DNA of 64,000 nt from JBMNMS01 sp050953445. GTDB lineage: Bacteria > Bacillota > Clostridia > Peptostreptococcales > Anaerovoracaceae. Made by a program: the position numbers and the translations under genes. The DNA lies in contig JBMNMS010000001.1 in assembly GCA_050953445.1 (NCBI GenBank), forward strand, positions 620,001-684,000, written 5' to 3'. Each line of letters begins with the position of its first letter. Position 1 is the first letter of the stretch. Positions 7,884 through 16,770 of the stretch are shown piece by piece. The notes beneath the pieces are model-generated. The model was not told the DNA's origin. It saw nothing but the letters and a program-made list of their open reading frames with translations, and did not search any database.

Positions 7884-9175
7884 CAGATCTCCTCCCTTTC
7901 ATAAACAATTATCTTTAATATGACTCCATTTACGCAAGAAATCTCCATTTTTCCGCCCATAGTTTCTACCCTTCTGCGTAAAGAAGATAGGCCTCCTCCC
8001 TCCGTAATCCGGCATGGTATGGCTTCACCATTGTTAGCGATTGTAACCTGTATTTCACCGCCCTCCCTTCTGGTATAAACGGTGAGCAAATTAGCACCGG
8101 CATGGCGAACTGCATTGGTAAGTGATTCACGCACTGCATCGAGCAAAAGTCGGTTGCCTTTTGGAAAATCTCCCTCAAAAACAATAGTACACCCAAGTTC
8201 TTTCGCAATAGCCGTCAACTCCTGTATTACATCCCCCTTTCCCTGTACATCAAAACCTTTGTTCCTCAACCCTTGAGTTAGATTTCTCCATATGGCGATT
8301 ATTTCCGTTTGCTTAACCAGCGGCAAACTTTTCAGAAGATAGCGGCGTGTTGCAAGCACAGCGTGCCCCAATTGATCATGTAGGCGTATCTTAGAATTCA
8401 ATATCTCCTCAGACTGTCGTATTTGTATGATGTTCCGGAGCAATTCCACCAGATTCCTCTGTTGCTTATCCAGCTCGATGTTATCCTGTTCAAGCTTTTG
8501 AGACAATCTCCACTGCTCTGTGATTTCAGTGGCGATAAACTGCAGATAATATACACCCTCCCCTTTTATTTCACTGCGAACGAAACGCCAAACGCTTCCA
8601 TCAGGCAATATAAATGCTAATGCCCCGGCGTACCGGATGCGTTTTATTTCACTATGGGTGGGCAAGGCCTCCAAATCATTCCAAAGCTTATTGGCATTCA
8701 CCAGGTGATTACCGGTGATCACATCTACCAGAGCATACATTTTTCGGTTTGTCAAAACAGGTTTACCGTTCTCCAAAGCAAAACATAGCCCGCTGGGGAG
8801 ATTGTCCAATGCCGCGCGAATCGATTTAGAGGTAATCGTACTTTTTTGAAGCTTATTTTCACGCACGAATCCATGAATTCCCCAACTGATGGCAAGTAAT
8901 GCCATTAGGATATGTATAGCCATAGGAAAAGCTGCTATACGTCGTGTCAGTTGGGGAACTACATAATCCATCAATGTAGCCTCATAAGCATACCCTAAAA
9001 GTAACAGATCAAGAGCAATAGCAAGAAGAATGACTATATTCATGATCATCTTGCGGATATTTTCTCGGCGAAATCCCTGAATCGTAATCAAAACAATAAA
9101 GGCTGCCATCAATAGGAAGAAAACCAATAGCTGCAATGCCTGTATGGGCCGCGGGCATCCAGTAAAAGTTGTCAT
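7883..9175 (-). CDS. Membrane sensor histidine kinase (LytS/NarX-like catalytic end)
   Basis: 430 residues. Three hydrophobic segments lie in the first 105 residues, then a PAS-like sensor stretch (about 120-225), a coiled coil, a DHp-like helix containing RLHDQLGHAV as the likely phospho-acceptor His (about 272-282), and an HATPase domain with N-box ESLTNAVRHAG and G-box GGGLSSLRRRVETMGG. This is the arrangement of kinases that pair with NarL/LuxR-type regulators. It overlaps the upstream membrane gene by 4 bp and the truncated regulator by 3 bp (ATGA), so all three formed one operon. With its regulator destroyed, the kinase is probably an orphan. Confidence 0.85.
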   Translation of the reverse strand: MTTFTGCPRPIQALQLLVFFLLMAAFIVLITIQGFRRENIRKMIMNIVILLAIALDLLLLGYAYEATLMDYVVPQLTRRIAAFPMAIHILMALLAISWGIHGFVRENKLQKSTITSKSIRAALDNLPSGLCFALENGKPVLTNRKMYALVDVITGNHLVNANKLWNDLEALPTHSEIKRIRYAGALAFILPDGSVWRFVRSEIKGEGVYYLQFIATEITEQWRLSQKLEQDNIELDKQQRNLVELLRNIIQIRQSEEILNSKIRLHDQLGHAVLATRRYLLKSLPLVKQTEIIAIWRNLTQGLRNKGFDVQGKGDVIQELTAIAKELGCTIVFEGDFPKGNRLLLDAVRESLTNAVRHAGANLLTVYTRREGGEIQVTIANNGEAIPCRITEGGGLSSLRRRVETMGGKMEISCVNGVILKIIVYEREEI

Positions 9176-10869
9176 CGCCCCTCACCTCCCTTCAAGAAGG
9201 AAAGGCTTACAGTCAGCGACACCCCATCTTCCAGGTCATGGCTTATCCGACAGCCCATAGGTGAGATCCTCTCACCTTCCCAAATATCCCATAAAAATGG
9301 AGCTACAGTCTGACTGGTTTTTGATTGCACCATAAAAACTAATTCTTCTTCAGATTGCAGCATCTTAACAGATATGCCAATTAAATAGGATAGATTCTGT
9401 TCGACTACCTCCTCAAATAAATCATAGCATAAGGCAGCAAAGTCTATGGATAAATCAATTGAATCTCCAAGGGAAATGCTGCCGAATACCCCACAGGGTT
9501 TTAGATTTTCCAAGGATTCGACAAGACAGTATTCAAGCTCCTTGATGCTAACCCTTCTGGTTTCCTCTGCCAGCAGGATAAGATTGCCTCGCCGTTTAAT
9601 ATAGGCGGCAAGAACATTGATTTCACAAAGCAGATTATATCGGAATGCATCATCCTTGTCCTCTATATCATCCAGCCGCTTTTCAATTTGAATTAGCTGG
9701 GGTTGTATCCTTTTCGAAATAAGCTCGTAAATCCGTGTTTGCTCCTGGATTCTCAGTGTCTCTGTTCTATTTATGAGCTCCTGTTCCATCATATATTTCT
9801 GTTCATTAAGGCGTTGCCGATTATCTGACAGGCGCTGATTCAATCGGGTGATAAGTGCAATATCCTCCTGCCAGATAACATATCCTCCTGCGATGGGCGC
9901 TGCATGGATTTCTGTGTTCCCATCCTGCTGCAATCTACCTTTTCTTATCAAAGTATCGAAACTCTCCTCATCCAACGGCATTACCTTTGCGGTTCCATAG
10001 CGAACATGACCACTTTCATCCACAATCTGTGCAGAAATGGCTGAGTGACAAAACAAAACATCATACCTTGTGTTGGAAGGAATCATACCGATTTTGATAC
10101 AACTTTCCCAAATACAGGCCACCAAAAAGCATAGAAAAGGGGTCATTTCTATAAGATGTACTAAAATGTGATCCTTGTGATGAATATAAAGGAATGTATA
10201 GGCAATACCGATTCCCAGTATTAGATAGGGTGCCCAGATCCAGCCGGTAGTTCCGACCACATGCCTTTTTTTCCCGATTATTATTAGAAAGAGTATTTCA
10301 AATAATACAATCCAACCCACAGCTATAAAGTACAATATATTATTAGTATACGCCTTCGAATTATTTGTAAAATCCGAGGAAAGTACAAAAGCCCACTGAT
10401 GTAAATCATTGGTCATGATGAGCAGGATAAGAAATAAGGCTGGAATGAACAAGAGCCGGTGCCTCCCTTCCGGATACTGTTTTTCATCATTACCAAGACA
10501 CACGGCAACGAAAAAGCTTAGCAGTGGGATTAGTATCATTGGAATGTAAAAGGTGTACCAGAGCATACGATTTATTACCGGGTAGAACGTAAAGATTTTA
10601 AACTTAACAGACCTTACAACAATCCAAAACATCATGCAACCTGCAATTGCCAGCAGATAGTTTCGGATATTTTTCTGTATGATGCGACGGCTGAGTGAAA
10701 CAGCCCAGGCAGCAAGCATACCCACATAAATAAGGTAAACAAGGATACCTTTTATGCCCCATAGGATAAAACTATCACTTGGATAAGGCAAGCGAAGCAT
10801 AGATGCAAATAAGAACAGGATAACCGCGGAAATTGCTGGGATAACGGTGTTCATAGTGGGTTTTGTCAC
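9172..10869 (-). CDS. Seven-TM sensor protein, kinase-like, without clear ATPase boxes
   Basis: 565 residues from a GTG start with AAAGGAG eight bases upstream. About seven to eight hydrophobic segments occupy residues 10-265, matching the histidine-kinase N-terminal 7TM type. A PAS-like part follows (about 270-330), then a long coiled coil (340-390) and a C-terminal domain that recalls the dimerisation/ATPase region but shows no convincing N-box or G-box. It may be a degenerate kinase or a co-sensor for the kinase encoded immediately downstream, with which it overlaps by 4 bp. Confidence 0.75.
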   Translation of the reverse strand: MTKPTMNTVIPAISAVILFLFASMLRLPYPSDSFILWGIKGILVYLIYVGMLAAWAVSLSRRIIQKNIRNYLLAIAGCMMFWIVVRSVKFKIFTFYPVINRMLWYTFYIPMILIPLLSFFVAVCLGNDEKQYPEGRHRLLFIPALFLILLIMTNDLHQWAFVLSSDFTNNSKAYTNNILYFIAVGWIVLFEILFLIIIGKKRHVVGTTGWIWAPYLILGIGIAYTFLYIHHKDHILVHLIEMTPFLCFLVACIWESCIKIGMIPSNTRYDVLFCHSAISAQIVDESGHVRYGTAKVMPLDEESFDTLIRKGRLQQDGNTEIHAAPIAGGYVIWQEDIALITRLNQRLSDNRQRLNEQKYMMEQELINRTETLRIQEQTRIYELISKRIQPQLIQIEKRLDDIEDKDDAFRYNLLCEINVLAAYIKRRGNLILLAEETRRVSIKELEYCLVESLENLKPCGVFGSISLGDSIDLSIDFAALCYDLFEEVVEQNLSYLIGISVKMLQSEEELVFMVQSKTSQTVAPFLWDIWEGERISPMGCRISHDLEDGVSLTVSLSFLKGGEGR

Positions 10870-10902
10870 ACCAGTACTCTCCTTTTCATTCTTCTTTAAA
10901 AC

Positions 10903-11010
10903 CTAAATAACCCATAACATCTGCCAGGACAGCACCCCTCTAATCCACTCAACGATATTATGTTTGAATTCCTTTAAAAAATCAATAGCGGATATTGCCC
11001 CTGCCTTCAT
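10903..11010 (-). CDS. Possible 35-residue peptide ahead of the sensor operon
   Basis: A short open frame (ATG 11010 to TAG 10903) begins MKAGAISAIDFLKEFKHNIV and ends with a Trp-rich hydrophobic tail. It ends 34 bp before the GTG of the sensor gene. The sequence would form an amphipathic helix, as small membrane-acting or signalling peptides do. The ribosome site is weak (AGGGG about 13 bases upstream), so it may not be translated. Confidence 0.25.
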   Translation of the reverse strand: MKAGAISAIDFLKEFKHNIVEWIRGVLSWQMLWVI

Positions 11011-11072
11011 TTGACACCACATACCCCTGTTTTGTGCACAGAGGAAGTCCGCCATAAGATAAAAAGCCTAAG

Positions 11073-11112
11073 AAAAAAAAGACTTTGTAATGAATAACTA
11101 CAAAGTCTTTAT
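11073..11112 (-). terminator. Terminator of tRNA-Ala
   Basis: On the minus strand AAAGACTTTGTA pairs with TACAAAGTCTTT around a 9-base loop and is followed by eight T residues. It starts directly after the CCA end of the tRNA. Confidence 0.88.
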
Positions 11113-11113
11113 C

Positions 11114-11189
11114 TGGTGGAGCTAAGGAGGATCGAACTCCTGACCTCCTGACTGCCAGTCAGGCGCGCTCCCAGCTGCGCTATAGCCCC
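11114..11189 (-). tRNA. tRNA-Ala (anticodon GGC)
   Basis: 76 nt with encoded CCA. The acceptor stem GGGGCTA pairs with TAGCTCC. The anticodon arm is CCTGA-CTGGCAG-TCAGG, giving anticodon GGC. The T arm contains GTTCGATCC. Confidence 0.93.
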
Positions 11190-11219
11190 AATTCAAATAA
11201 TGTTTGGCATGCGAACATT

Positions 11220-11248
11220 ATTATAATATATGGACATTTTTATGTCAA
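11220..11248 (-). promoter_or_regulatory. Consensus sigma-A promoter of tRNA-Ala
   Basis: On the minus strand TTGACA and TATAAT are separated by exactly 17 bases. The target duplication of the first IS starts at the last base of the -35 box, so the insertion left the promoter intact. Confidence 0.85.
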
Positions 11249-11265
11249 TGAAAAATTCATGAGTT
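11248..11265. repeat. Target duplication of IS copy 1, left
   Basis: ATGAAAAATTCATGAGTT, repeated at 12882-12899. The boundary was fixed by comparing the two IS copies. Long duplications are a known trait of the IS1202 family. Confidence 0.8.
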
Positions 11266-11338
11266 GTGGTTAACTTATGATAATGTCACTATATAATTCA
11301 CTTGGGATAATGTCCCTTTTTGAAATAGAATATGAAAC

Positions 11339-12676
11339 ATGAAAGAAGGAAGAATTACATTGACTCAAAACCAGCTTAAACGATTAAAAGTGATGAATGC
11401 CTACATAGATGGTAACATCGATCGCAAGAGAGCATCGGAGCTGCTTTCCCTTTCAGAACGTCAGATTTCACGCCTAAAGAAAGGACTGATTACACAAGGT
11501 GAGACGTTTCTGATCCACAAAAATACAAACAGAAAGCCCTCTCATGCCGTATCCAGCGAGGTGAAGGAAAAGATACTTAAAACATACGTTTTGCCCCAGT
11601 ATGAAAGCGTCAATTTCCTTCACTTCCAAGAAGCCCTCGCTGAGGATTATGATATTCGTATATCATATACCGCACTTTCAAGTATACTGAAATCCGCAGG
11701 AAATAAAAGCCCCAAATCAAAAAAATCAAAACGTCGCCGGAGCCGTCGCAAGCGCCGTGACTGCCCGGGCGAGTTGATTCAAATCGATGCCACGCCTTAT
11801 AACTGGTTCAGAGATGGCAGGATGCTCGCCTTGCATGGAGCCATTGATGATGCTACTGGTAATGTAGTGGGGCTTTACATTTGTGAAAATGAGTGCTTAA
11901 ACGGATATTTTGAAACCATGCGCCAATGCATTTTGAGCCATGGGGTGCCTCAGTCAATTTATTCAGATCGTCATACAATATTCCGTTCACCCAAGTCAGA
12001 CAGATTAACGGTCGAAGAAGTCATCGCGGGCAAGATCGTGAATCTAACCCAATTTGGACGAGCTATGCACGATATGGGGACGGATATCATCTTTGCAAGA
12101 ACATCTTGGGCAAAAGGGCGAATAGAGCGGCTTTGGGATACATTACAAAGTCGGCTGCCGGTTGAGTTTGCAAGAAAAGGTATAAAGACAATTGAGGAAG
12201 CGAACCGCTTTCTTAGGGAGGAGTACCTTGCAAGGCATAATCGTAAATTTGCGGTAGAACCGGAAGGAAAATCTATCTTTGTCCCTCTCAGGTCCAACAT
12301 TGATGTAGACACAATTTTATGCATTAAAAAGAAACGAAAAACAGATTCTTCAAGCTGTTTCTCCTTCAAAGGCAGGTTGTTCAAAATTGATACACAAGGC
12401 TACCCACTTGTACCCGCCAGAAAAGAAATCGAGGTCTTGCTTGGGCCAAGAGTTGGAATGAAGGTTCGTTACAAAGACCAAGTATATGAAGCTATCCAAT
12501 ATTTAAAGCCAGAGCGTAAAGATGCCAACTTGACCGTCCGACACAAGGTGAAAAAAGTAGTACAACCTCATCTTGTTCATAGTTCTGATAAATGGAAAGA
12601 AATCTGGCATAGTGAACCTTATGAACTGTCATTGAAGTTCTTATATGAACTTTTCTTTGACAAAGAAGCCGTTTAG
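11339..12676 (+). CDS. IS1202-like DDE transposase
   Basis: 445 residues. An N-terminal helix-turn-helix (about 30-55, ASELLSLSERQISRLKKG) is followed by a very basic linker (about 125-140) and an integrase core with D150 (LIQIDATPYNWF), D210 (QSIYSDRHTI) and E263 (WAKGRIERLWD). The long spacing between the second Asp and the Glu (53 residues) and the motif WxKGRIERLW fit ISNCY/IS1202 transposases. Complete and identical to the second copy at 15433-16770, so probably active or recently active. Confidence 0.88.
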   Translation: MKEGRITLTQNQLKRLKVMNAYIDGNIDRKRASELLSLSERQISRLKKGLITQGETFLIHKNTNRKPSHAVSSEVKEKILKTYVLPQYESVNFLHFQEALAEDYDIRISYTALSSILKSAGNKSPKSKKSKRRRSRRKRRDCPGELIQIDATPYNWFRDGRMLALHGAIDDATGNVVGLYICENECLNGYFETMRQCILSHGVPQSIYSDRHTIFRSPKSDRLTVEEVIAGKIVNLTQFGRAMHDMGTDIIFARTSWAKGRIERLWDTLQSRLPVEFARKGIKTIEEANRFLREEYLARHNRKFAVEPEGKSIFVPLRSNIDVDTILCIKKKRKTDSSSCFSFKGRLFKIDTQGYPLVPARKEIEVLLGPRVGMKVRYKDQVYEAIQYLKPERKDANLTVRHKVKKVVQPHLVHSSDKWKEIWHSEPYELSLKFLYELFFDKEAV

Positions 12677-12691
12677 CAGAAAATTTGATCG

Positions 12692-12790
12692 CGGTTTACA
12701 TGGAGCTATGCTGTGGTAGGCCCCTGGCCGGGCGGTACTGGTACCACCCTACCGCCTAAAAACACAGCATAGGAGGCTCCATGTCAACCG
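12692..12790 (+). repeat. Large imperfect palindrome in the IS 3' noncoding region (copy 1)
   Basis: CGGTTTACATGGAG pairs with CTCCATGTCAACCG, CTATGCTGTG with CACAGCATAG, and the centre carries GGCGGTA/TACCGCC. The 99-bp structure lies between the transposase stop and the right end. It could be a terminator, a read-through barrier or a structured RNA. It is absent from any coding frame. Confidence 0.7.
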
Positions 12791-12881
12791 AATAAGATAA
12801 AAATTTCTGCGGGGCTGCTAAAGGGACATTTTCATAAGTTAATTTGATGCTCAAAAAGGGACATTTTCACAAGTTATTGAC

Positions 12882-12899
12882 ATGAAAAATTCATGAGTT
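12882..12899. repeat. Target duplication of IS copy 1, right
   Basis: Identical to 11248-11265. The next 15 bases (12900-12914, GTGGTTAACTTATGA) are identical to the left end of the IS itself, so the visible direct repeat extends to 33 bp. Confidence 0.8.
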
Positions 12900-13044
12900 G
12901 TGGTTAACTTATGAGATATAGAGTATAGAAGGTATAGAAGAATTCCCATAGAATAAGGCAGAATGATTTATTGCTAAATTCTTGAAGTATACAAAATTAT
13001 GAGATACAATAAAAAAAAACAGCTTTGATTAAGGTGATTACATT

Positions 13045-14487
13045 ATGCCGAAGGCAGCAAAAAACACAGGAAAGGGCTTTGCGGCCTATTTTTTAGCACT
13101 GCTCCGCTCTAAAGATAATATAAACATTCGCAACGTGCGTTTGAGCCACTTGAAATATATGCTGATTTTCCCCTTGGCCCCGGTTTTTGCCAACATGCAG
13201 GGAGTGTTGTTCAGTGATTCAATACAACTTTTCAATCTGGATGCCATGACACTTATGGGAAGCGCTTATTGCGTTGGAGCAGGGGCCTTGTTTGCTTTTA
13301 CAAACACCCGGAATATGGTATTATTTGCAAGGGTATCTGCCTTGACAACCGCCGCATTTTTTACCATATGGCTTTTTATGACGGAAAGCTTGTCCAGCCT
13401 GCTTGTAGCCATATCCTTCATGTTCGCCTTAGGGGGTTGTGCTGCCTGTGCATCTTTTGCCTATACCTTTACCTTAAATAATACTGAACGACTACTGGGA
13501 GCTGCTGCTATCTCATTATTTTTTGCTTTTAATCAAATTATTTCCGGTTTGAACCTTTTATCCGGTATCTTTGACAAAACCTATTTAGCCGCACTCATTC
13601 TTGGCACATGTGTTTGCCTTTTCCTATATAGAACAGGGGATTTTTTGGTTATAGAAAAAAGACCTAAAGCATCATTGAATCCAGCACTTAAGCTAACCCT
13701 GTATTTCTTTATCGCCCATTACTTTGTTGAAATATTTTATACCTATTTACCAGGGGCCTCATCGCCAACTGCCATGATAGCAAATGGCACCGTGGGAATC
13801 TTGGTCGTATGCCTTGCGGTGGTACTGCAGCTTGCCACAAAACGCAGCGTCTGGAATATGTGCAACATATTCTTTATAGCCATGATTTGCACCTACGGTC
13901 TATATTTCATGCCGGAGGAAAGCCTTTTGCGCAGTTTTGCACGCTATATCCACGGCTTTGAGCAAATGGGCTATATTGCGGCTTATTACTTGTTAGGCTG
14001 CGTTTTTAAAAAACATGGTGATTTTCGTATATTTAAGCTATGCCTTGTAACAATATTGCCCATAAGCATGATTTCCTATGTGATACCAGGCACTATTTCC
14101 ACCTATATGCCCGAACTACTACCCATTACAGCCACTCTAACTTCCGGTGCTGTGTTTATCATCTTTATACTATTATCCCCCGCCTACTCAAAATATCTTT
14201 TCTATGCTGAATGGTCGGACGATTTTCAATCTATTGATATGATTGGAATCCATCGGAAAGTAGAGGAATCAAACATATTGGATAAACTGAATCTAACCCC
14301 ACGGGAAAAGGAAGTTGTGGTTTTGCTTTTAAATGGTAAGGATGCAAAGCAAATCGCCAGCGAGCTGGATATCAGTGTTCATACCGCTAATTTTCATATA
14401 AAAAATCTATACAAAAAGCTGGGCATAAGTAACCGTTCAGAGCTGTTTGCCCGCCTATCACTTCAGGATCTTTCCTCAAAGATATAG
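13045..14487 (+). CDS. Membrane-bound LuxR-type regulator
   Basis: 480 residues. About twelve hydrophobic segments span residues 30-400 in an MFS-like layout without obvious transport motifs. A C-terminal LuxR/GerE helix-turn-helix (about 415-475) reads LTPREKEVVVLLLNGKDAKQ, then IASELDISVHTANFHIKNLYKKLG. Proteins of this plan are thought to sense small molecules at the membrane and bind DNA directly; many occur in Eggerthella and clostridia. AAGGTGA precedes the ATG. The gene sits between two inverted IS copies. The ligand is unknown. Confidence 0.82.
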   Translation: MPKAAKNTGKGFAAYFLALLRSKDNINIRNVRLSHLKYMLIFPLAPVFANMQGVLFSDSIQLFNLDAMTLMGSAYCVGAGALFAFTNTRNMVLFARVSALTTAAFFTIWLFMTESLSSLLVAISFMFALGGCAACASFAYTFTLNNTERLLGAAAISLFFAFNQIISGLNLLSGIFDKTYLAALILGTCVCLFLYRTGDFLVIEKRPKASLNPALKLTLYFFIAHYFVEIFYTYLPGASSPTAMIANGTVGILVVCLAVVLQLATKRSVWNMCNIFFIAMICTYGLYFMPEESLLRSFARYIHGFEQMGYIAAYYLLGCVFKKHGDFRIFKLCLVTILPISMISYVIPGTISTYMPELLPITATLTSGAVFIIFILLSPAYSKYLFYAEWSDDFQSIDMIGIHRKVEESNILDKLNLTPREKEVVVLLLNGKDAKQIASELDISVHTANFHIKNLYKKLGISNRSELFARLSLQDLSSKI

Positions 14488-14603
14488 ATGTATTCAAATA
14501 AACTGTATTTTGACAAGGCTTGTTTTTATGCAACCTACTATAATTCATAGCTATCAAAATATGAATTCTCCTTTTAGAATAAAGATGGAGGGGAGGGTAT
14601 ATC

Positions 14604-14837
14604 ATGAAGGAAGAATCAAAACACCTTGTTAAGGACGACGCCATTAAAACCTTGACACCAAGAGAAACAGAAGTCTTTTATATGCTTCTCAACGGCATGA
14701 AGGCAAAAGAAATTGCAGCCAAAACCTCTGTCACTGTTTGGGGTGCAAATTATTATATAAAACAGATATATCGTAAACTCAGTGTTCATAGTAAGGTGGA
14801 TCTGGTATTGCAATACTATAACTACCGCCAGCCTTGA
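14604..14837 (+). CDS. Stand-alone LuxR/GerE helix-turn-helix protein
   Basis: 77 residues, almost entirely one HTH domain (LTPRETEVFYMLLNGMKAKE, IAAKTSVTVWGANYYIKQIYRKL). The GGAGGGGAGGG tract about 8 bases upstream of the ATG is a strong ribosome site. There is no receiver or sensor domain. It follows the membrane LuxR protein by 116 bp on the same strand and has a similar HTH, so it may modulate the same promoters, for example as a competing or partner subunit (inference). Confidence 0.75.
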   Translation: MKEESKHLVKDDAIKTLTPRETEVFYMLLNGMKAKEIAAKTSVTVWGANYYIKQIYRKLSVHSKVDLVLQYYNYRQP

Positions 14838-14876
14838 GTGGAATAAAAAATTTGACTACTTTATAATCTATACCAA

Positions 14877-15098
14877 CTATTTCTTACTTGGATAGGGACT
14901 TTTCTCGTCCGTACGATTTACAAGATAATCGATGCTGGTTTCAAATAAATACGCTAATTTATCAAGAACAGGTATAGGAATATTAAGATTCCCCAGTTCG
15001 TAATCGGAATAAGTCGTTTGATGAATGCTTAAATACTTCGCTATTTGGTCTTGTGTTAAGTCTCTGTCTTCACGCATATTTCGTATTCTTTGATACAT
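14877..15098 (-). CDS. XRE-family transcriptional regulator
   Basis: 73 residues from ATG 15098, chosen because GAGGTGATT lies just upstream; an upstream start at 15140 would add a poor leader. Residues 1-60 form an XRE/Cro HTH (IRNMREDRDLTQDQIAKYLS, then TTYSDYELGNLNIPIPVLDK and LAYLFETSIDYLV). It converges on the small LuxR-type gene. No toxin or prophage partner is nearby. Confidence 0.8.
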   Translation of the reverse strand: MYQRIRNMREDRDLTQDQIAKYLSIHQTTYSDYELGNLNIPIPVLDKLAYLFETSIDYLVNRTDEKSPYPSKK

Positions 15099-15208
15099 GG
15101 CAATCACCTCAAAACAATTATGCCTCAAGGAATTCCCCATATTGATTTTTAAGGCATAGTCCCTTGAAAATCATCGAACCATGCAATTTCAATTACCTGT
15201 ATATAAAT

Positions 15209-15227
15209 ATTGAGCGTGGATGCCATT
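15209..15227. repeat. Target duplication of IS copy 2, left
   Basis: ATTGAGCGTGGATGCCATT (19 bp), repeated at 16844-16862. It differs from the duplication around copy 1, so each copy inserted on its own. Confidence 0.85.
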
Positions 15228-15318
15228 GTCAATAACTTGTGAAAATGTCCCTTTTTGAGCATCAAATTAACTTATGAAAATGTCCCTTTAGCAGCCCCGC
15301 AGAAATTTTTATCTTATT

Positions 15319-15417
15319 CGGTTGACATGGAGCCTCCTATGCTGTGTTTTTAGGCGGTAGGGTGGTACCAGTACCGCCCGGCCAGGGGCCTACCACAGCA
15401 TAGCTCCATGTAAACCG
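15319..15417 (-). repeat. Large palindrome in the IS 3' noncoding region (copy 2)
   Basis: Reverse-complement counterpart of 12692-12790 in the first copy, with the same stem segments. Confidence 0.7.
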
Positions 15418-15432
15418 CGATCAAATTTTCTG

Positions 15433-16770
15433 CTAAACGGCTTCTTTGTCAAAGAAAAGTTCATATAAGAACTTCAATGACAGTTCATAAGGTTCACTAT
15501 GCCAGATTTCTTTCCATTTATCAGAACTATGAACAAGATGAGGTTGTACTACTTTTTTCACCTTGTGTCGGACGGTCAAGTTGGCATCTTTACGCTCTGG
15601 CTTTAAATATTGGATAGCTTCATATACTTGGTCTTTGTAACGAACCTTCATTCCAACTCTTGGCCCAAGCAAGACCTCGATTTCTTTTCTGGCGGGTACA
15701 AGTGGGTAGCCTTGTGTATCAATTTTGAACAACCTGCCTTTGAAGGAGAAACAGCTTGAAGAATCTGTTTTTCGTTTCTTTTTAATGCATAAAATTGTGT
15801 CTACATCAATGTTGGACCTGAGAGGGACAAAGATAGATTTTCCTTCCGGTTCTACCGCAAATTTACGATTATGCCTTGCAAGGTACTCCTCTCTAAGAAA
15901 GCGGTTCGCTTCCTCAATTGTCTTTATACCTTTTCTTGCAAACTCAACCGGCAGCCGACTTTGTAATGTATCCCAAAGCCGCTCTATTCGCCCTTTTGCC
16001 CAAGATGTTCTTGCAAAGATGATATCCGTCCCCATATCGTGCATAGCTCGTCCAAATTGGGTTAGATTCACGATCTTGCCCGCGATGACTTCTTCGACCG
16101 TTAATCTGTCTGACTTGGGTGAACGGAATATTGTATGACGATCTGAATAAATTGACTGAGGCACCCCATGGCTCAAAATGCATTGGCGCATGGTTTCAAA
16201 ATATCCGTTTAAGCACTCATTTTCACAAATGTAAAGCCCCACTACATTACCAGTAGCATCATCAATGGCTCCATGCAAGGCGAGCATCCTGCCATCTCTG
16301 AACCAGTTATAAGGCGTGGCATCGATTTGAATCAACTCGCCCGGGCAGTCACGGCGCTTGCGACGGCTCCGGCGACGTTTTGATTTTTTTGATTTGGGGC
16401 TTTTATTTCCTGCGGATTTCAGTATACTTGAAAGTGCGGTATATGATATACGAATATCATAATCCTCAGCGAGGGCTTCTTGGAAGTGAAGGAAATTGAC
16501 GCTTTCATACTGGGGCAAAACGTATGTTTTAAGTATCTTTTCCTTCACCTCGCTGGATACGGCATGAGAGGGCTTTCTGTTTGTATTTTTGTGGATCAGA
16601 AACGTCTCACCTTGTGTAATCAGTCCTTTCTTTAGGCGTGAAATCTGACGTTCTGAAAGGGAAAGCAGCTCCGATGCTCTCTTGCGATCGATGTTACCAT
16701 CTATGTAGGCATTCATCACTTTTAATCGTTTAAGCTGGTTTTGAGTCAATGTAATTCTTCCTTCTTTCAT
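15433..16770 (-). CDS. IS1202-like DDE transposase (second copy)
   Basis: 445 residues, identical in sequence to the product of 11339-12676, including D150, D210 and E263. Complete. Confidence 0.88.
   Translation of the reverse strand: MKEGRITLTQNQLKRLKVMNAYIDGNIDRKRASELLSLSERQISRLKKGLITQGETFLIHKNTNRKPSHAVSSEVKEKILKTYVLPQYESVNFLHFQEALAEDYDIRISYTALSSILKSAGNKSPKSKKSKRRRSRRKRRDCPGELIQIDATPYNWFRDGRMLALHGAIDDATGNVVGLYICENECLNGYFETMRQCILSHGVPQSIYSDRHTIFRSPKSDRLTVEEVIAGKIVNLTQFGRAMHDMGTDIIFARTSWAKGRIERLWDTLQSRLPVEFARKGIKTIEEANRFLREEYLARHNRKFAVEPEGKSIFVPLRSNIDVDTILCIKKKRKTDSSSCFSFKGRLFKIDTQGYPLVPARKEIEVLLGPRVGMKVRYKDQVYEAIQYLKPERKDANLTVRHKVKKVVQPHLVHSSDKWKEIWHSEPYELSLKFLYELFFDKEAV

Larger units (their letters stand above)
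11266..12881 (+). mobile_element. IS1202-like insertion sequence, copy 1 (1616 bp)
   Basis: The ends were fixed by comparison with the inverted copy at 15228-16843, which has the same length and sequence where compared. It starts GTGGTTAACTTATGATAATG and ends AAGTTATTGAC. Subterminal repeats of about 20 bp, of the form TAACTTATGAAAATGTCCC, occur twice at each end and are likely transposase-binding sites. One transposase gene is followed by about 200 bp of noncoding DNA with a large palindrome. The adjacent 18-bp duplications mark an independent insertion. Confidence 0.85.

Noticed and set aside
12877..12905. An outward promoter created by TTGACA at the right IS end
   Set aside because: TTGACA forms across the junction, but no -10 sequence lies 16-18 bases further on.
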